Assembly (NCBI GenBank): GCA_003952965.2
Contig: CM025853.1
Location: 34,420,794-34,484,793 of the forward strand
Length of the DNA: 64,000 bases
Source of the DNA: Morella rubra
Lineage: Eukaryota; Streptophyta; Magnoliopsida; Fagales; Myricaceae
Reading direction: 5' to 3'
The position numbers were made by a program, and so were the translations under genes. The notes beneath the pieces are model-generated. The model did no database searches, had not been told where the DNA came from, and was given only the letters and a program-made list of their open reading frames with translations. Numbering within the stretch: the first letter of the stretch is position 1; each line of letters starts with the position of its first letter. Shown here in pieces: positions 22,040-34,077 of this stretch.

Positions 22040-23239
22040 GAGCAACTGAAAAAATTCCCTTGTCACGTGCTCTTACTCTGCATCCGTCTCTGTGATTCCG
22101 TTTCCTCTTCTGTCTTGAGAATTTTTTCTCCTCCCATCATAGACTTAGCGCTTTTATTTATTGGGCAATTGAATCAAGCTCTGTTAATCTTACGAGATGG
22201 ACCTGATCATGCACAATCTCTTTAACAATGAATAAACATAGATTTACTCCCCTTTTGGCAAGAAGTGAGCCAAAGAGGGACTACTCATCGTCATCAGTAT
22301 CAGAAGATATATGTTTAGCATCCTCCCCAGAATCTTCGTCATCTTCCTCCTCAGAATCAATGTCGTTGTCAGCAGATGGTCCTGATCCATCGGCTTCACC
22401 AGCCGTGCTCGATGCGCCTTGAGTTTCCACAACGTTCAGTTGTAACTTTAAATATTCTTGTGTGGCAAGAAGAGAGCATTGCACAGATGCAATGGTATTC
22501 GACCTCTCAGTAAGCAATTTCAAGGCTTCAACCATATCTGATATCTGAACTCATAGGACCATGAATAGAATTAGTAGAGGAAGTGAGTTTCTTTTGGCCT
22601 CTACGAGACTTGCTTTGATTCAAAGTAACTGAATCAAGAGCTTGTGAGAGTTTTAGACGAGGCTTGTGGTGAGGAATGGTATTAATACTATTTGCAATAA
22701 GAAACTTCATGATAAGCAAGGATATGGAAGCAAATTAATTTTGGATTTGGAGTGAAAAACCTTAATCATGTGAGCACAGATATGTGAAGGCAAGTCTATA
22801 CTATCATTAATTAGAAATGCATATAGAGCACACATTCTTTTATAGGATAGTGCTGATAAAGATTTAATGGGAAAAATATTAGTAGAAACAATTCTACTGA
22901 TTATGAGATTATTAGCAGAAAAATGTCTAGAGTGAAATTCCTTTTCTTTGAAACAGAGATTTTTATCAACAAATAAAGATGTCATGGTGCTCAAGGAGGG
23001 TCATCTTTTGGCACTATAAGGAAAGGTAGGTCTATTAACTTTAGGAATGCCAAGATTCTGGGCAAGGCTACATCTGCCTCTTTGGAAGGGGGAATAAGAT
23101 TTGTAATCAAGCCCTCCCAACCATGAGACACAAACTTTTCTGAAAGTTTCATTTTTATCAACTCCTCAAGTATCATTTATCGTTCCAAAATCAAAGCTTT
23201 TGAACAAAACTTTTTATAAAATTCTTGTTAAGGTAGTTG
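22040..23239 (-). pseudogene. SIRE-like env-like ORF remnant (family F)
   Basis: Minus-strand segments from right to left read KLSEKFVSHGWEGLI, then TSLFVDKNLCFKEKEFHSRH, RIDLP-type SIDLPSHICAHMIKV and LLPYPCLS. The coil MVEALKLLTERSNTIASVQ and the acidic tail DSEEEDDEDSGED follow near 22330. The same domain order recurs in families A, B and D of this window. It resembles the 'putative plant transposon protein' domain (PF20167 as I recall) found in the ORF 3' of copia SIRE elements. Stops and frameshifts are frequent, and its 5' part is cut by the gypsy element at 23240. Confidence 0.6.
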
Positions 23240-23739
23240 TGTAACGCCCCTCTCTTTTTTACCTGTTTAATATATCTTATCGATTATATAGCTATAAGAT
23301 GCTATGTTTAACATATTTCTTCCTTGAGCTTTGTTTCCATATACTTGCTTAGTTTGTTTCTTATATTTTTATTTATTTATGTATTGAGCTTATTGAGCTT
23401 GCTACTTGTGCATCTTTTAGCACTAATTACATAAGTCTTTCACATGATATTTATCCTTCATTTTATTTACGCTTTAAATAAAACATATTAAATGCACTAA
23501 TATGTGCACATGACATTATTTATGTGCAAATGAATTTGGTGTTAGTGAGCAGGTTATAACCGGATTGCTTTATGGTCTAAAGGACCTTGCTTTTCATTTT
23601 GCCTTTTCCATATGTCTTAGCCAAATTGTGTGCATTGAATGTTCTCTTATCTTTTGTTATTTTTTACTTCTCTCTATCTTTTAGCCGAATAGATGGAGCT
23701 TGGTCATTGGCTATTTTGTTGACTTAATTGCATGCAACA
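23240..23739 (-). repeat. Gypsy 3' LTR
   Basis: About 500 bp. On the minus strand it starts TGTTGCATGC and ends GGGGCGTTACA, typical of plant chromovirus LTRs. A purine-rich tract (ggaggagaatt, minus) lies just upstream at 23740-23750. The 23711-23938 ORF overlaps the boundary. Confidence 0.7.
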
Positions 23740-25109
23740 AATTCTCCTCCAGATTCAACAGTGCATAGTCTAGAATATGAGAAGGGTTTGCCACATATTT
23801 CCATAACATTGACACATAGAAAACATCATGCATCCCTTCCCATTCTGGTGGTAGTATTAACTGATATGCTACTACCCCCACTTTACTTAAAATCTCGTAG
23901 GGCCCCACAAATCGAGGACTTAGCTTCCCTCTTTCCAAATCGCTTGATCCCCTTCATAGGTGTCGCCTTGAGAAATACCTTATCGCCCAACTAAAACTCC
24001 AAATCACACCGTCTGACATCCGCGTAACTCTTTTGCTTACTCTGAACAGCTTTGAGGCGTTCCCTAATAATCCCAATTTTCTCACAAGTCTTATGAACAA
24101 TTTCGGAACCTAGCAATTGCCGCTCCCCAATTTCATCCTAATAAAGCGGCGATCTGCACTTGTGCCTGTACAATGCTTCATAAGGAGCCATGCCAATACT
24201 AGCCTAATAAGTATTATTGTAAGTGAACTCCACTGATGGCAAATAATAACTCCAATGGCCCTTGAAATCTAGCACACAAGCTCTAAGCATGTCCTCAAGT
24301 ATTTGAATCGTCCTCTCCGACTGTCCAATTGTTTGAGGGTGGAAAGCCGTACTAAATTTCAATAGTGTACCCAGTGCTTTTTGAAAACCTTCCCAAACGC
24401 GAGGAGTAAAACGAGTATCTTTGTTCGACACGATGGACTTAGGAATCCCATGTAATCGAATTATCTTTTGCATATACAACTCTGTCAACTTTTGCCCTAA
24501 AAAAGTAACTTTGATCGGAATGAAATGAGCCGACTTTGTTAATCGATCTACTATTACCCATACAACATCTTGTCCCATTGGTGCTTTCGGTAGTCCCGTC
24601 ACCAAATTGTTATTTCATCCCATTTCCAAACTGGTATCTCCAAAGGCTGCAATAATTCGGCGAGTCTCTGATGTTCCGCTTTAACTTGTTGATGTCATGT
24701 CAAACAACGACTCACATATCAGCAATATCTTCTTCATTCCATGCCACCAAAATTTCTCCTTAAGATCTCGACACATCTTCGTATTACCCAGATGGACAGC
24801 AAACATTGACTTATGAGCTTCTCCCAAAAGACTTTCCCGAATTTTCTCATCCTCAGGCACTACCAAACGCCGCTGAAAATACAGGGTTCCATCTCTAGAA
24901 AGTACAAGATTGTCCTTCGTACCTGATTTCAGCTCTGCCACTATTTTCTTTATAAACGGGTCTTGCCGCTGACTCTCCTTGATTTTATCAATGAGAGTAT
25001 GTTGGATCAATAGGGCAGCTAACCTCACCGTTTCTCTTTGCAAGAGAATTTCAATATCATTTCTCTCCATATCATCCTTTATTTCTTTCCTTACTACCTT
25101 CCAGCTCAA
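23711..25109 (-). pseudogene. Gypsy integrase (inactive)
   Basis: From 25109 leftwards come the end of RNase H and the HHCC zinc-binding region (EAHKSMFAVHLGNTKMCRDL, FWWHGMKK). The core reads VTGLPKAPMGQDVVW, VDRLTKSAHFIPIK, RLHGIPKSIVSNKDTRFT and FHPQTIGQSERTIQ. The C-terminal module reads LSPRFVGPYEILSKVGVVAY and HDVFYVSMLWKYV. The second catalytic Asp (VSDRGT in relatives) is Asn in VSNKDT. The first Asp (MDFVTGLP) is lost to a small deletion near 24602. It cannot catalyse DDE chemistry. Confidence 0.8.
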
Positions 25110-26700
25110 AGCATCAGCAACAACATTAGCCTTCCCTGCATGATAATTAATGAATAGTCATAATCCTTGATCAACTCCAACTACCTCCTTTGTCTCATAT
25201 TGAGCTCCTTTTGAGTGAAGAAATACTTTAGGCTCTTGTGATCCATGAATATTTCATATCTTGCTCCATATAGATAATGCCTTAATATCTTCAAAGCAAA
25301 TACCACCACTACTAATTCCAAATCATGCGTGGGATAGTTCTCTTCATGACGCTTCAATTGTCGAGATGCATAGGCAATACCCTATCCTTCTGCATCAATA
25401 CGCAACCCAGTCCTTTCTGAGATGCATCACTGAAAATCACAAAATCTTCACCCTCAATGGGCAAGGCCAACACAAGGGCTGTCACCAATCTCTTCTTTAG
25501 CTCCTAAAAGCTCTTTTCACATTCTTCGGTCCATTCATACCTTGCATCCTTCCTAGTTAAGGTAGTCAATAGGGCAGCTATCTTAGAAAATCCTTCTACA
25601 AATCTCCTATAATACCCCCGTTAATCCAATAAACTGCAACTCTCATGGACGTTGACTGACCTTGGCCAATTCATAACTGCCTCTATCTTGCTTGGCTCCA
25701 CCAATATGCCTTGACGTGACATAATGTGCCCCAAAAATGACACGTGCTCCAATCTAAAATCACATTTCGATAATTTAGCATACAATTGCTCTTCTCGTAA
25801 CTTTTATAGTACCAAGCGTAAATACTTCACGTGCTTCACTTTGAAAAATATCATCAATAAAAACCATCATCACAATCGAAGAACTCTCGAAACACTCTAT
25901 GCATCAAGTCCATAAAAGCAGCAGGTGCATTTGTCAATCCAAACGACATCACTAAGAACTCGAAATGACCATATCAAGTTCGAAATGTCGACTTTGGAAT
26001 ATCTTTCGCTTTGATTCTTAACTAATGGTACCCGAATCGCAAATCTATCTTTGAGAAGACTCCCGCTCCCTTTAATTGATCAAATAAATCATCAATACGC
26101 GGTAATGGGTACTTATTCTTCATTGTTACTTGATTCAATTCTCGATAATCTATACACATCCTAAGTGTTCCATCTTTCTTTAACAAGTGCATTTGTCAAT
26201 CCAAACTGCATAACTAAGAACTCGAAGTGACCATCAAATCCGATATGCTGACTTTGGAATATCTTCCGCCTTGATTCTTAACTAATGGTACCTGGACCGC
26301 AAATCTATCTTTGAGAAGACTCCCGCTCCCTTTAATTAATCAAATAAATCTTTAATACGCGGTAATGGGTACTTATTCTTCCCTGTTACCTGATTAAGTT
26401 CTCGATAATCTATACACATCCTAAGCGTTCCATCTTTCTTCTTTACAAACAAAATCACGCTCCAAAAGATCCTGCAGCTGTGTCTTCAATTCTTTCAACT
26501 CAGCCAACGCCATACGATACAATGTTTTAGAGATTAGAGTTGTTCCCGGTACCACTTCAATCTCAAATTGAATTTCCCTTTTTGAGGGTAAACTTGATAA
26601 CTCATCGGGAAATACATCTGTAAATTCTTTTACTACTGGAATAGAGTCAATGCCCTTCTCTTCCTTCTTCACTTCCACAACTGAGACTAGAAATCCCTAG
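25110..26700 (-). pseudogene. Gypsy RT and RNase H with internal tandem duplication
   Basis: Minus-strand motifs include YHAGKANVVADALSWK (RNase H end, 25150-25090), VFIDDIF (RT FxDD catalytic box near 25860) and the RT start [18 protein letters not shown] (about 26500-26430). Relatives read 'AELKELKxQLxELLxKGFI' there. A segment of about 255 bp is present twice in tandem (25925-26183 and 26187-26441). It duplicates RT between the FSKIDLR- and FxDD-type motifs. Confidence 0.7.
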
Positions 26701-27450
26701 CACCTTCCAGAATATACTTTCGAGCCTGCAATGCCGTTAGAACCGGAGGTAGTAGGCACTGCTTTTCCTTGAGAACTCTTGTATCTATTCTCCTCTAGGT
26801 CAAGTATTTTAAAAATCACCTCCTTTGAAAAAAAAATTAACCGAAGCATGATATGTAGCCAACCAACTCATACTAAGGATAATATCAACTCTACCATATG
26901 CAAAAGAATCAAATCCACCGGCATAACCAACTCTCCAATTGGCATTGGAAAGGCCTTAACTACCTGATCACAGACCTTCGACCCCCCTACTAGAGCAGCT
27001 ACCTCCAATACCGGTTCTAAAGATTTCTATCTTTGCCTTACGTAATAAGCCATAAAAATAATAAACAATGGAATGCGTGGCACTCGAATCAAACAAAACA
27101 GTCATAGATACATGGGGCAGAAGAACGGTACCTGATACCACAGCACCAGTTGCCTCTTCATCCTCTACAATCAGAGCAAAAACTCAAGCTGGAACAGTAT
27201 TTCGCTGCTGCTTTCCTTGACTTGTGGCTCCTTTGATGTTCCTTGTTGGTGCTTAGGGCTGCACACGAGGGGGTCCATTCTACCTGGTAGGGCAATCCTG
27301 AGCTTAATGTCTCGGACGACCACATAAGTAGCAAGTCTCATTTACCATATGAAATTCCTGCCCGGGGTGGGACCTCTTACAATTGGGGCAAAGCGTTCCT
27401 TGATTTTGTGCTTCTTTTCTCTTACTTTTGTATTCCTCGTGAAGGAGATT
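26700..27450 (-). pseudogene. Gypsy protease and gag C-terminus
   Basis: The protease motif is VLFDSSATHSIV (family: VLFDSGASHSFI), around 27100. Two Cys/His knuckles follow on the minus strand near 27390-27290: CPNCKRSHPGQEFH and CYLCGRPRH. The rest of gag is lost at about 27480. Confidence 0.65.
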
Positions 27451-27480
27451 TTGTAAAAGAGAAAAATCCGTGATCATAGT

Positions 27481-27722
27481 GAAACTGTTTATATTTTCAA
27501 CAAGTTTTCTTATTCCGTTTCTTGTCTTATGTCAAATTTGATTTTATTTTCCTATACTTTCATCATTTTCCTAGGTATTTTCTAAGAACAATTCCTTAAG
27601 TATCTCATTTTGTTTTCGTTATTCAAGCGTCAGGACTTTATAGCATCAATTTGTGCCGTAATCGCCGCTTGTGTGCATACCATCGTAATAGGTGAGCCTA
27701 TGGGATAAGTACTAGCACGAGA
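27481..27722. other. Short unassigned stretch
   Basis: Neither the gypsy LTR nor the C LTR aligns here. It may be a remnant of the older target sequence. Confidence 0.35.
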
Positions 27723-27866
27723 TGTGACAAGTTAGCTTTAACTTCGTATGTAAATTAAGTTTAATTCCTGAGATATGAAGGTGTATTGAAGCTTTTATGA
27801 AGAACTGAAGACAATAGTACAAATACACATTCTAGACATATTTTTTTGGGATTCAAGTTTGATTGG
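27723..27866 (+). repeat. Family C LTR, 5' piece (split by A and B)
   Basis: Start of a SIRE-like LTR (tgtgacaagttagctttaac..gattgg). It continues at 38821-38961 after insertion A and at 49397-50249 after insertion B. Joined order and spacing match the uninterrupted inverted C LTR at 50250-51455. Total length is about 1.13 kb. Confidence 0.7.
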
Positions 27867-29660
27867 TGAACGAAATGATTTAAAACTCAATATAACACCA
27901 ATTGAACCTAGAGGGGGGGGTGAATAGGTTCTGCAACTTTTTCTTGTAACTACTTAAACTTAACAAGAAGTTTCTACATAGGCTACACAAAATCAGATCA
28001 GAAATTTCAACACACAAGATTACAGCAATATAAATTATCAAGCAGAATGTAAATCAAGTAATTCCAAATCTATATCTAAGATTCTTTAAAGCCAAAAACA
28101 CCTGAACATTCAGCTTGCTTTTCACGATTATCAACACTTAATCAAAAAAATATAAACAAATCAATGACCACAAAGAAACACCAATATTTTGATAACGAAG
28201 AGAAAATTTCTTGGAAATAAATTCCAAGAGAAAAAAAACTCTCCGGGCCCGTAGGCCAAGGAAAAATTTTACTACCTTTTCAAATTCGAAATACAAGGTG
28301 ATGCACAGACTCAAGAATACCCAAAATCCTAGTCTAACATTCTTATTTTTTTACCCGAAATACAACATTCGGATATGCTCCATAGCAAGGATTGAGAACC
28401 TTTCATCCATTCAAAAGGCTAACAATCTTTACCTTGTTGTTCATACCTTGCTGTCTTCCATTTCGAACTTATAGCAACAGCAAATGGACAAAAATGACTC
28501 TTGAACCTTTAAGATTTCAGCAACTTCCGAAATCTCGAATTTCGTTTGGGGAAAAACGTTGGTGATCAGATATAGAACTAAGAATCCTAAAGAGAGGATT
28601 TAGATCTTCAAAGCTTCATCTTTAGTTCACACAAACAAACACTCAGAAAAATGGCAGAAGGTTTCTAGAGAGAGCCTTTACATTGAGGCTTTACAAACAC
28701 TCATCTTGTTTTTCACGATTATCAACACTTAATCAAAAACAATATAAACAAATCAATGACTACAAAGAAACACCAATATTTTGATAACGAAGAGAAAATC
28801 CCTTGGAAACAAATTCCAAGAGAAAAAAACTCTCCAGGCCCGTAGGCCAGGGAAAGATTTCACTAGCTTTTCAAATTCGAAATACAAGGTGATCCATAGA
28901 CTCAAGAATACCCAAAATCCTAGTCTAACACTCTTATTTTCTTACCCTGAAATACAACATTTGGATTGCTCCATAGCAGGGATTGAGAACCTCTCATCCA
29001 TTCAAAAGCTAACAATCTTTACCTTGTTGTTCATACCTTGCCGTCTTTCATTTCGAACTCATACAACAGCAAATGCACGAACATGCTCTTGGACCTTCAA
29101 GATTTCAGCAACTTCCGAAATCTCGAATTTTGTTTGGGGAAATAACAATGGTGATCGATATAGAACTAAGAATCCTAAAAAGAGGATTTAGATCTTCAAA
29201 ACTTCATCTTTAGTTCACACAAACAAACACTTGGAAAAATGGCAGAAGGTTTCTAGAGAGAGCCTTTAACATTGAGGGCACAATTTATGAATTTTTCTAA
29301 GTCTCGATTGATGATAAAATCAAGGGGTTCGAGACCTTCTTAGTCTTCTTTGCGTCACTTAATTAGTTAGAAACGGTCTAACTAAATTCTGTTCATAGCA
29401 GTGCTTCAATTCGCGATTCTGTCTTACTTGCATCTAACTTTGAGCTGACTTGACTTCCTCTGGAAAAAATCAGCATTTTCTGCTCACGTTAACTGATCCC
29501 AATCTAACTTCAATCAGACTTGCCACACTAAAAAATTACGTTCAGATGTCTTTGTACTGTTGTCTTCAATTCTTCAAAGAAGCTTCATTTACCTTAACAT
29601 CTCAAGGAATTAAAACTAACTTACCTAAGCAGTACAACCATCGAAAATATTCCCTAATGA
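27867..29660 (-). repeat. Element A 3' LTR with internal tandem duplication
   Basis: It is about 1.79 kb, compared with 1.24 kb for the partner at 37584-38820. The excess comes from a tandem duplication of about 590 bp (copies about 28100-28690 and 28691-29280). Duplicated marks include 'ttcacgattatcaacactt' at 28121 and 28712. ORFs at 28211 and 28781 are the same LTR frame in the two copies. Confidence 0.75.
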
Positions 29661-30249
29661 TCTCCCCATTTGGCTAACTTCGTGACAAACAAAAATCCCA
29701 ACCCCAAGGACATGGATTCTGTTGATCACCACCACAGAACCCATTTACATATGACCAGCCTATGAACTTTATCATAGCCTATTCTATAAATTTCTGAGAT
29801 TTTCTAAGACCTTGCACAAAACACCTCAGCAAAACACAAACTTCAACCTCATTAGATCATTATTAAAGCAACATATCATAGGAGTTAATTATTTGCTTAT
29901 GGATAAGCATTTTAAGAATACTACTCTCCCCTTAAGACAAGTATTCCTAGCAAGATAGAGGGGCTTAGATAGAAGGAAACATTATAAACTTACCAATATA
30001 TCAATCAAAAGCAAAATAGGCACTTCAAACAACACATAACTAAATATATCTACTTACAGATAAGGTAATCCAACTCCATAATATCACAAACCATCCTACT
30101 CCAGCAATCATCCTAACCAAGTTGTTCAAATGTACAGACCAATTTTAGTTTTAACATCAGAACAAAATAACATAACATAAGAAGTAAAATAAGAACAAAG
30201 TAGAACAACAGAGATCAGTTTTAATAGAAGATCAACAGATACTATACTA

Positions 30250-30680
30250 CTCCCCCTTTTGGCAAGAAGTGAGCCAAAGGGAACTAGTTGGAGTCATCAA
30301 CATCAGAAAAGAGATTAGCAGCAGCCTCTCCATCAGAAGGTTCATCGTCCTCATCTTCAGAAGGTGAGTCAGAACTTTCAGGACCCCCAACCCCACCAGC
30401 CATGCTTGAGGCGCCTTGAGTTTCCACCACATTCAAATGCTTAACCCAAACCATCTGTGTAAAACTATTGTAATTAGATCGTCATGGATACAATAAAAAC
30501 TTTACCTCTAGGAATTAATTTATCAATGTATACGTTTCAGGACACAACAATATGAATACATTCTAGACTGAAAATATATGACGAAGCTTTCCATGAACTA
30601 TTTTGAATAGAATTTTTAATCAAAAATTACTTAAAGTTATGGTTTTTATTTTTTTTAAAAAAATTTGAGTTCCAAACAAA
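30250..30680 (-). pseudogene. Element A env-like ORF, tail and 5' intron end (minus part)
   Basis: Minus-strand 30440-30250 encodes the acidic C-terminal tail (ETQGASSMAGGV, SPSEDEDDE). To the right, 30455-30680 is the reverse complement of about 33890-34085, the intron end and ATG of the forward env-like ORF. The body of the ORF is deleted between them. Confidence 0.65.
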
Positions 30681-30681
30681 G

Positions 30682-30926
30682 CTGAATGTTTAGGTGTTTT
30701 TGGCTTTAAAAGAATCTTGGATACAAATTCAGAATTATTTGATTTACATTCTGGTTGATAATTTATGTTGCCTTAATTTTGTGTATCGAAATTACTGATC
30801 TGATTTTGTGTAGCTTGTGCAAAAACTTTTTGTTTAGTTTAAATAGTTACTAGAAAAAGTTGCAGAACCTATTCACCCCCTCTAGGTTCAGTTAGTGTTA
30901 GGTTGAGTCTTAAATCATTTCATTCA
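30682..30926 (+). repeat. Element A internal block: LTR 3' part
   Basis: It matches the U5-side end of the A LTR (reverse complement of the left part of 37584-38820) and ends CATTTCATTCA. A primer site TGGTATCAGAGC follows at 30929-30940, complementary to initiator-Met tRNA. Confidence 0.75.
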
Positions 30927-30989
30927 ATTGGTATCAGAGCAGATCTCGATTCTTTAGACTCAAATTCTTACAGCAAATCTCGATTCTTA

Positions 30990-32640
30990 TTGGAAAGTTA
31001 GGATGCGAGCATTCCTAAAATCCATAGACGAGAGAGTTTGGATAGCTGTGACTAATGGATGAGAAAAACTAACTGTTACGGTAAATGAAGTCACTAGTGA
31101 AAAAGATTAACAACTTTGGAGCATGAGTGAAAGAGAAACAGCAGGCTAGAATAATAAGGGATTAAATGCCATGAAGGAACCAAGGTTGTTAGAGACTCAA
31201 AATTGCAGATGATTCATTTCTAAGTTTGAAGAACTTAGTTCAAACTTAGAATGAGAGAGTACGAGTGTTTTGATGACTTTTAAGGGGAAACTCACCAACT
31301 TGGTAAATTCGAGTTTTAGCTTAGGCGAGAAGATGTTTGAATCCAAAGTAGTTCGTAAAGTTTTAAGGTCATTACTGGAGAGATTTAGGCCTAAGGTGAC
31401 AGCTATTGAAGAGAGCAAAATATTGGATTCCATCAAACTAGATTTAGGATCTCTTCAGACTTACGAAATGACTTTTCCAGCAGCAAAGAAAGGAAAATCT
31501 CTCGCATTGAATTCAATAGAAGAGGATTCTGAATCTGAAGATGACATGTTTGATGAAGAAGACATGGCCTTGTTTGTTTAAAAATTTAGGAAAGGCCAAA
31601 AATCTAACTAGAAATCTTCTAAGAAACCAAGCTGCAAGAAAGATGACCAAAGGGATAAACCTGAAAAGAAAGAGCTCAAAAAGAAGCAAGAACAAGGGCT
31701 ACAATACCACGGGTGCAATGGATTTGGGCACTTTAAACCTGAATTTCCTACTTACTTGAAATCGAAAGGGAAAAATGCTATGAAGACGACACTTTTAGAT
31801 TTTGATATAGAGTCAAATTCTTCAGATGCTGAAACTTTGAATAATGATAAGGTAAATTTTCTCGCATTCACATCTTCTATTAAAACTCATGAGTTTACAG
31901 ATTTTGATGATGCAGAAGAAATTATCACGGGGGATGTTGATGAGCTTGAGTTCTTAAAAGAGTCTTATCAAGAGTTATATAAGGAAAGCATTAAAATTAA
32001 GAAGGAAAATGTTTTAACTCTTAAGAGAATTGTTCTTGTTGAAAAAGAAAGAGATGAACTAGCTGAAAAGTTAGTAGAGAAAAATGCTATGATTCAAGAA
32101 CTTATGACTATGAACACTTATCTAGAAGATCTTGCATCAAAACTATCAAAGGGGCTGGACCTAGCTAATGAATAGCTTAAGAAATTTTCATGTGGTACCA
32201 TCAAACTTGATAAGATGCTAAGTATAAGACACTTGGATGGAAATAAAAGAGGATTGGGTTTTGGTCATACTACAACAACACCCATATTTTTAAACAAGGT
32301 AGTTTTTGTACTAACCACTCAAAAAATTCAGAGTACACCTGCACGTCAAAAGAAGGTAAACAAGGGAGTAACCTCTAAAGCTCTTGTTTTATCTAAGTCT
32401 AAATTTTTCAGATTTATTCTCAATTCATTGTGGTAAAGTTGGTCATACCAAGCCTAAGTCTGAATTTGATAAATGGAAAAAGACATGTATCTTCATTTTC
32501 AAATGATGTATCTAAGTCTGAATTTGATAAGTTGTTGAGTCAAGTAATCATGTTACCTCAACAAATTCAGATTATAAATCAAAAGCTAAGTCCTGCTATG
32601 AATCAAAAGTCAGTTTGAAAAAAGAAGAACATAACTTTAA
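30990..32640 (+). pseudogene. SIRE-like gag (element A, forward)
   Basis: The frame opens with VRMRAFLKSIDERVWIAV and VNEVTSEKD, the conserved gag start of SIRE-type copia. After a deletion it continues LTNLVNSSFSLGEKMFESK and RPKVTAIEESKILDSIKL (31270-31500). An acidic stretch EEDSESEDDMFDEEDM follows, then a long coiled coil (31756-32175: VEKERDELAEKLVEKNAM). Zinc-knuckle residues are degraded: HGCNGFGHFK near 31715 and HCGKVGHTKPKS near 32430 lack some Cys. Several stops make it non-functional. No pol follows. Confidence 0.75.
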
Positions 32641-33432
32641 GTAATGTAGCCCACAATGCCTTTTAGGCAAGAAGTGTTTTTTTTGTATAACTGATTCTTG
32701 TTATATTCTAATATGCCATTAAGATTAATTTTTCAAATCTGTGATAATTTTATAATAGCATGGAATATTTTTTATTTTCGTTGATAGTAGTCTGCTTAGT
32801 AGTTTTCTGGAGTTTCTTCATAAGTTGCAAGTGCTATTATTGTGATTGTTAGTGATGAAGATATAAAAGTCATACGCAATGTTCTTTTACGTTTTAACTG
32901 AGAATCATGTTTTGTTTAAAGCTATCTAAGTGTTTTGCGACTAAGGAGAATTCGGCTAAGTGCGGATCTCTTAAAAGAGGTGTGTAAAATGAAGGGCAAG
33001 TTTGTCTTAGGCTAGAGCTATATTGTATCTGTGAAGGAAGAAGGACTTACGTCGGCAACAATGGAGGAAAGCTTGAAAAATCTCTTAGTATGGATGTTAA
33101 TAGGTTGTGTGTTAAATAGCTTGGTGCTTTTAGTGTTTGTAAAAACAAAAAGCCCAAGCCTGAATTTGTTAAAAGAGTCAAACGAAAAAGTTCAAACCAT
33201 CTTAGGTTGAAAAGTCCACTAACGTATTTTAATGGTACTTTTGCATTTTTATTTCACTTTCCCATTTTAGCCTTAATGAACCCTGCTTTGGCTGACACTC
33301 CCTTAGCTCTTTTCTCCTTGCGCCGTTGGTGTTCCCCTCAAGTGTCGTGGGTCTTCTATTTGTTTTTTGTCTTTCTCTATTGAATCTTTCCCCCACTATT
33401 TTGTTTAAGCATCACTTAGTCCACGAAAAGGT

Positions 33433-33476
<44 letters not shown>

Positions 33477-34077
33477 ATTTTATATTAACTAAATGCGAGA
33501 TTTGTGTTGCTTGTGGTCTTGTGCTCCCGAAATGGATTTGGGTTGTCTCCTTGTCAATGGGTGTTGTATTTCCCCTTTTTTCATATAAGCCAATTTTTTT
33601 TAAAAAAAATTCCCATTAATAATTGCTTTTATGAAGTTTAGTTGTTTAGCAAAAGTTATATTTAGATTTCATTAACAAAATTATTAGTTAGTGACAACAT
33701 GTTTATTCGGGTTAAGTGTATAAAATGATTGGGTATATAGTTTAAATAGTCTAAAAGAATGTGAGAAAGGAATCTAGGTTCGAGTAACCTTGGTTAATTT
33801 TTGTTTCGGGTCTTTCATATAATGCGTTCGGGTCACATGCTTTGTTTTAAAGTCAGAATTTTTTTTTTCAAAAAAAAAAAAAAAAAACTATAACTTGAAG
33901 TATTTTTTTGAATAAAAAATTTTGTTCAAAGTAGTTCATGGAAAGCTTTGTCATATATTTTCAGTCTAGAATTTACTCATATTGTTGTGTTTTGAAACGT
34001 ATACATTGCTGAATTAATTCCTAAAGGTAAAGTTTTTATTGTATCCATGACAATCTAATTACAATAGTTTTACATAG
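32641..34077 (+). promoter_or_regulatory. Spacer with putative env-like 5' exon, intron and TC microsatellite
   Basis: This takes the place of pol. It includes an apparent 5' exon with donor AAAAG|GTACAAATC at 33430/33431. A (TC)n tract at 33439-33474 opens the putative intron, and the acceptor ACATAG at 34077 directly precedes the ATG at 34078. The same layout (donor, TC tract, acceptor, ATG) recurs in both arms of element B, so it is a family trait. Splicing is inferred only. Confidence 0.5.

Larger units (their letters stand above)
23240..27480 (-). mobile_element. Ty3/gypsy element, minus strand, 5'-truncated
   Basis: On the minus strand the order is gag knuckles (about 27340), protease, RT, RNase H, integrase and 3' LTR, which is the gypsy order. 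Only the 3' LTR (23240-23739) is present. No partner LTR is seen beyond 27480, so the 5' end is lost. It truncates the env-like remnant to its left. All ORFs are interrupted. Confidence 0.75.

Noticed and set aside
22244..22422. Ser-rich plus-strand ORF near 22228
   Set aside because: It is the antisense of the acidic tail of the env-like ORF on the minus strand. The same shadow occurs at 47321-47596.
33439..33474. TC tract as a possible CRISPR-like or regulatory array
   Set aside because: It is a simple dinucleotide repeat without spacers, in plant DNA; no CRISPR array is present in the window.
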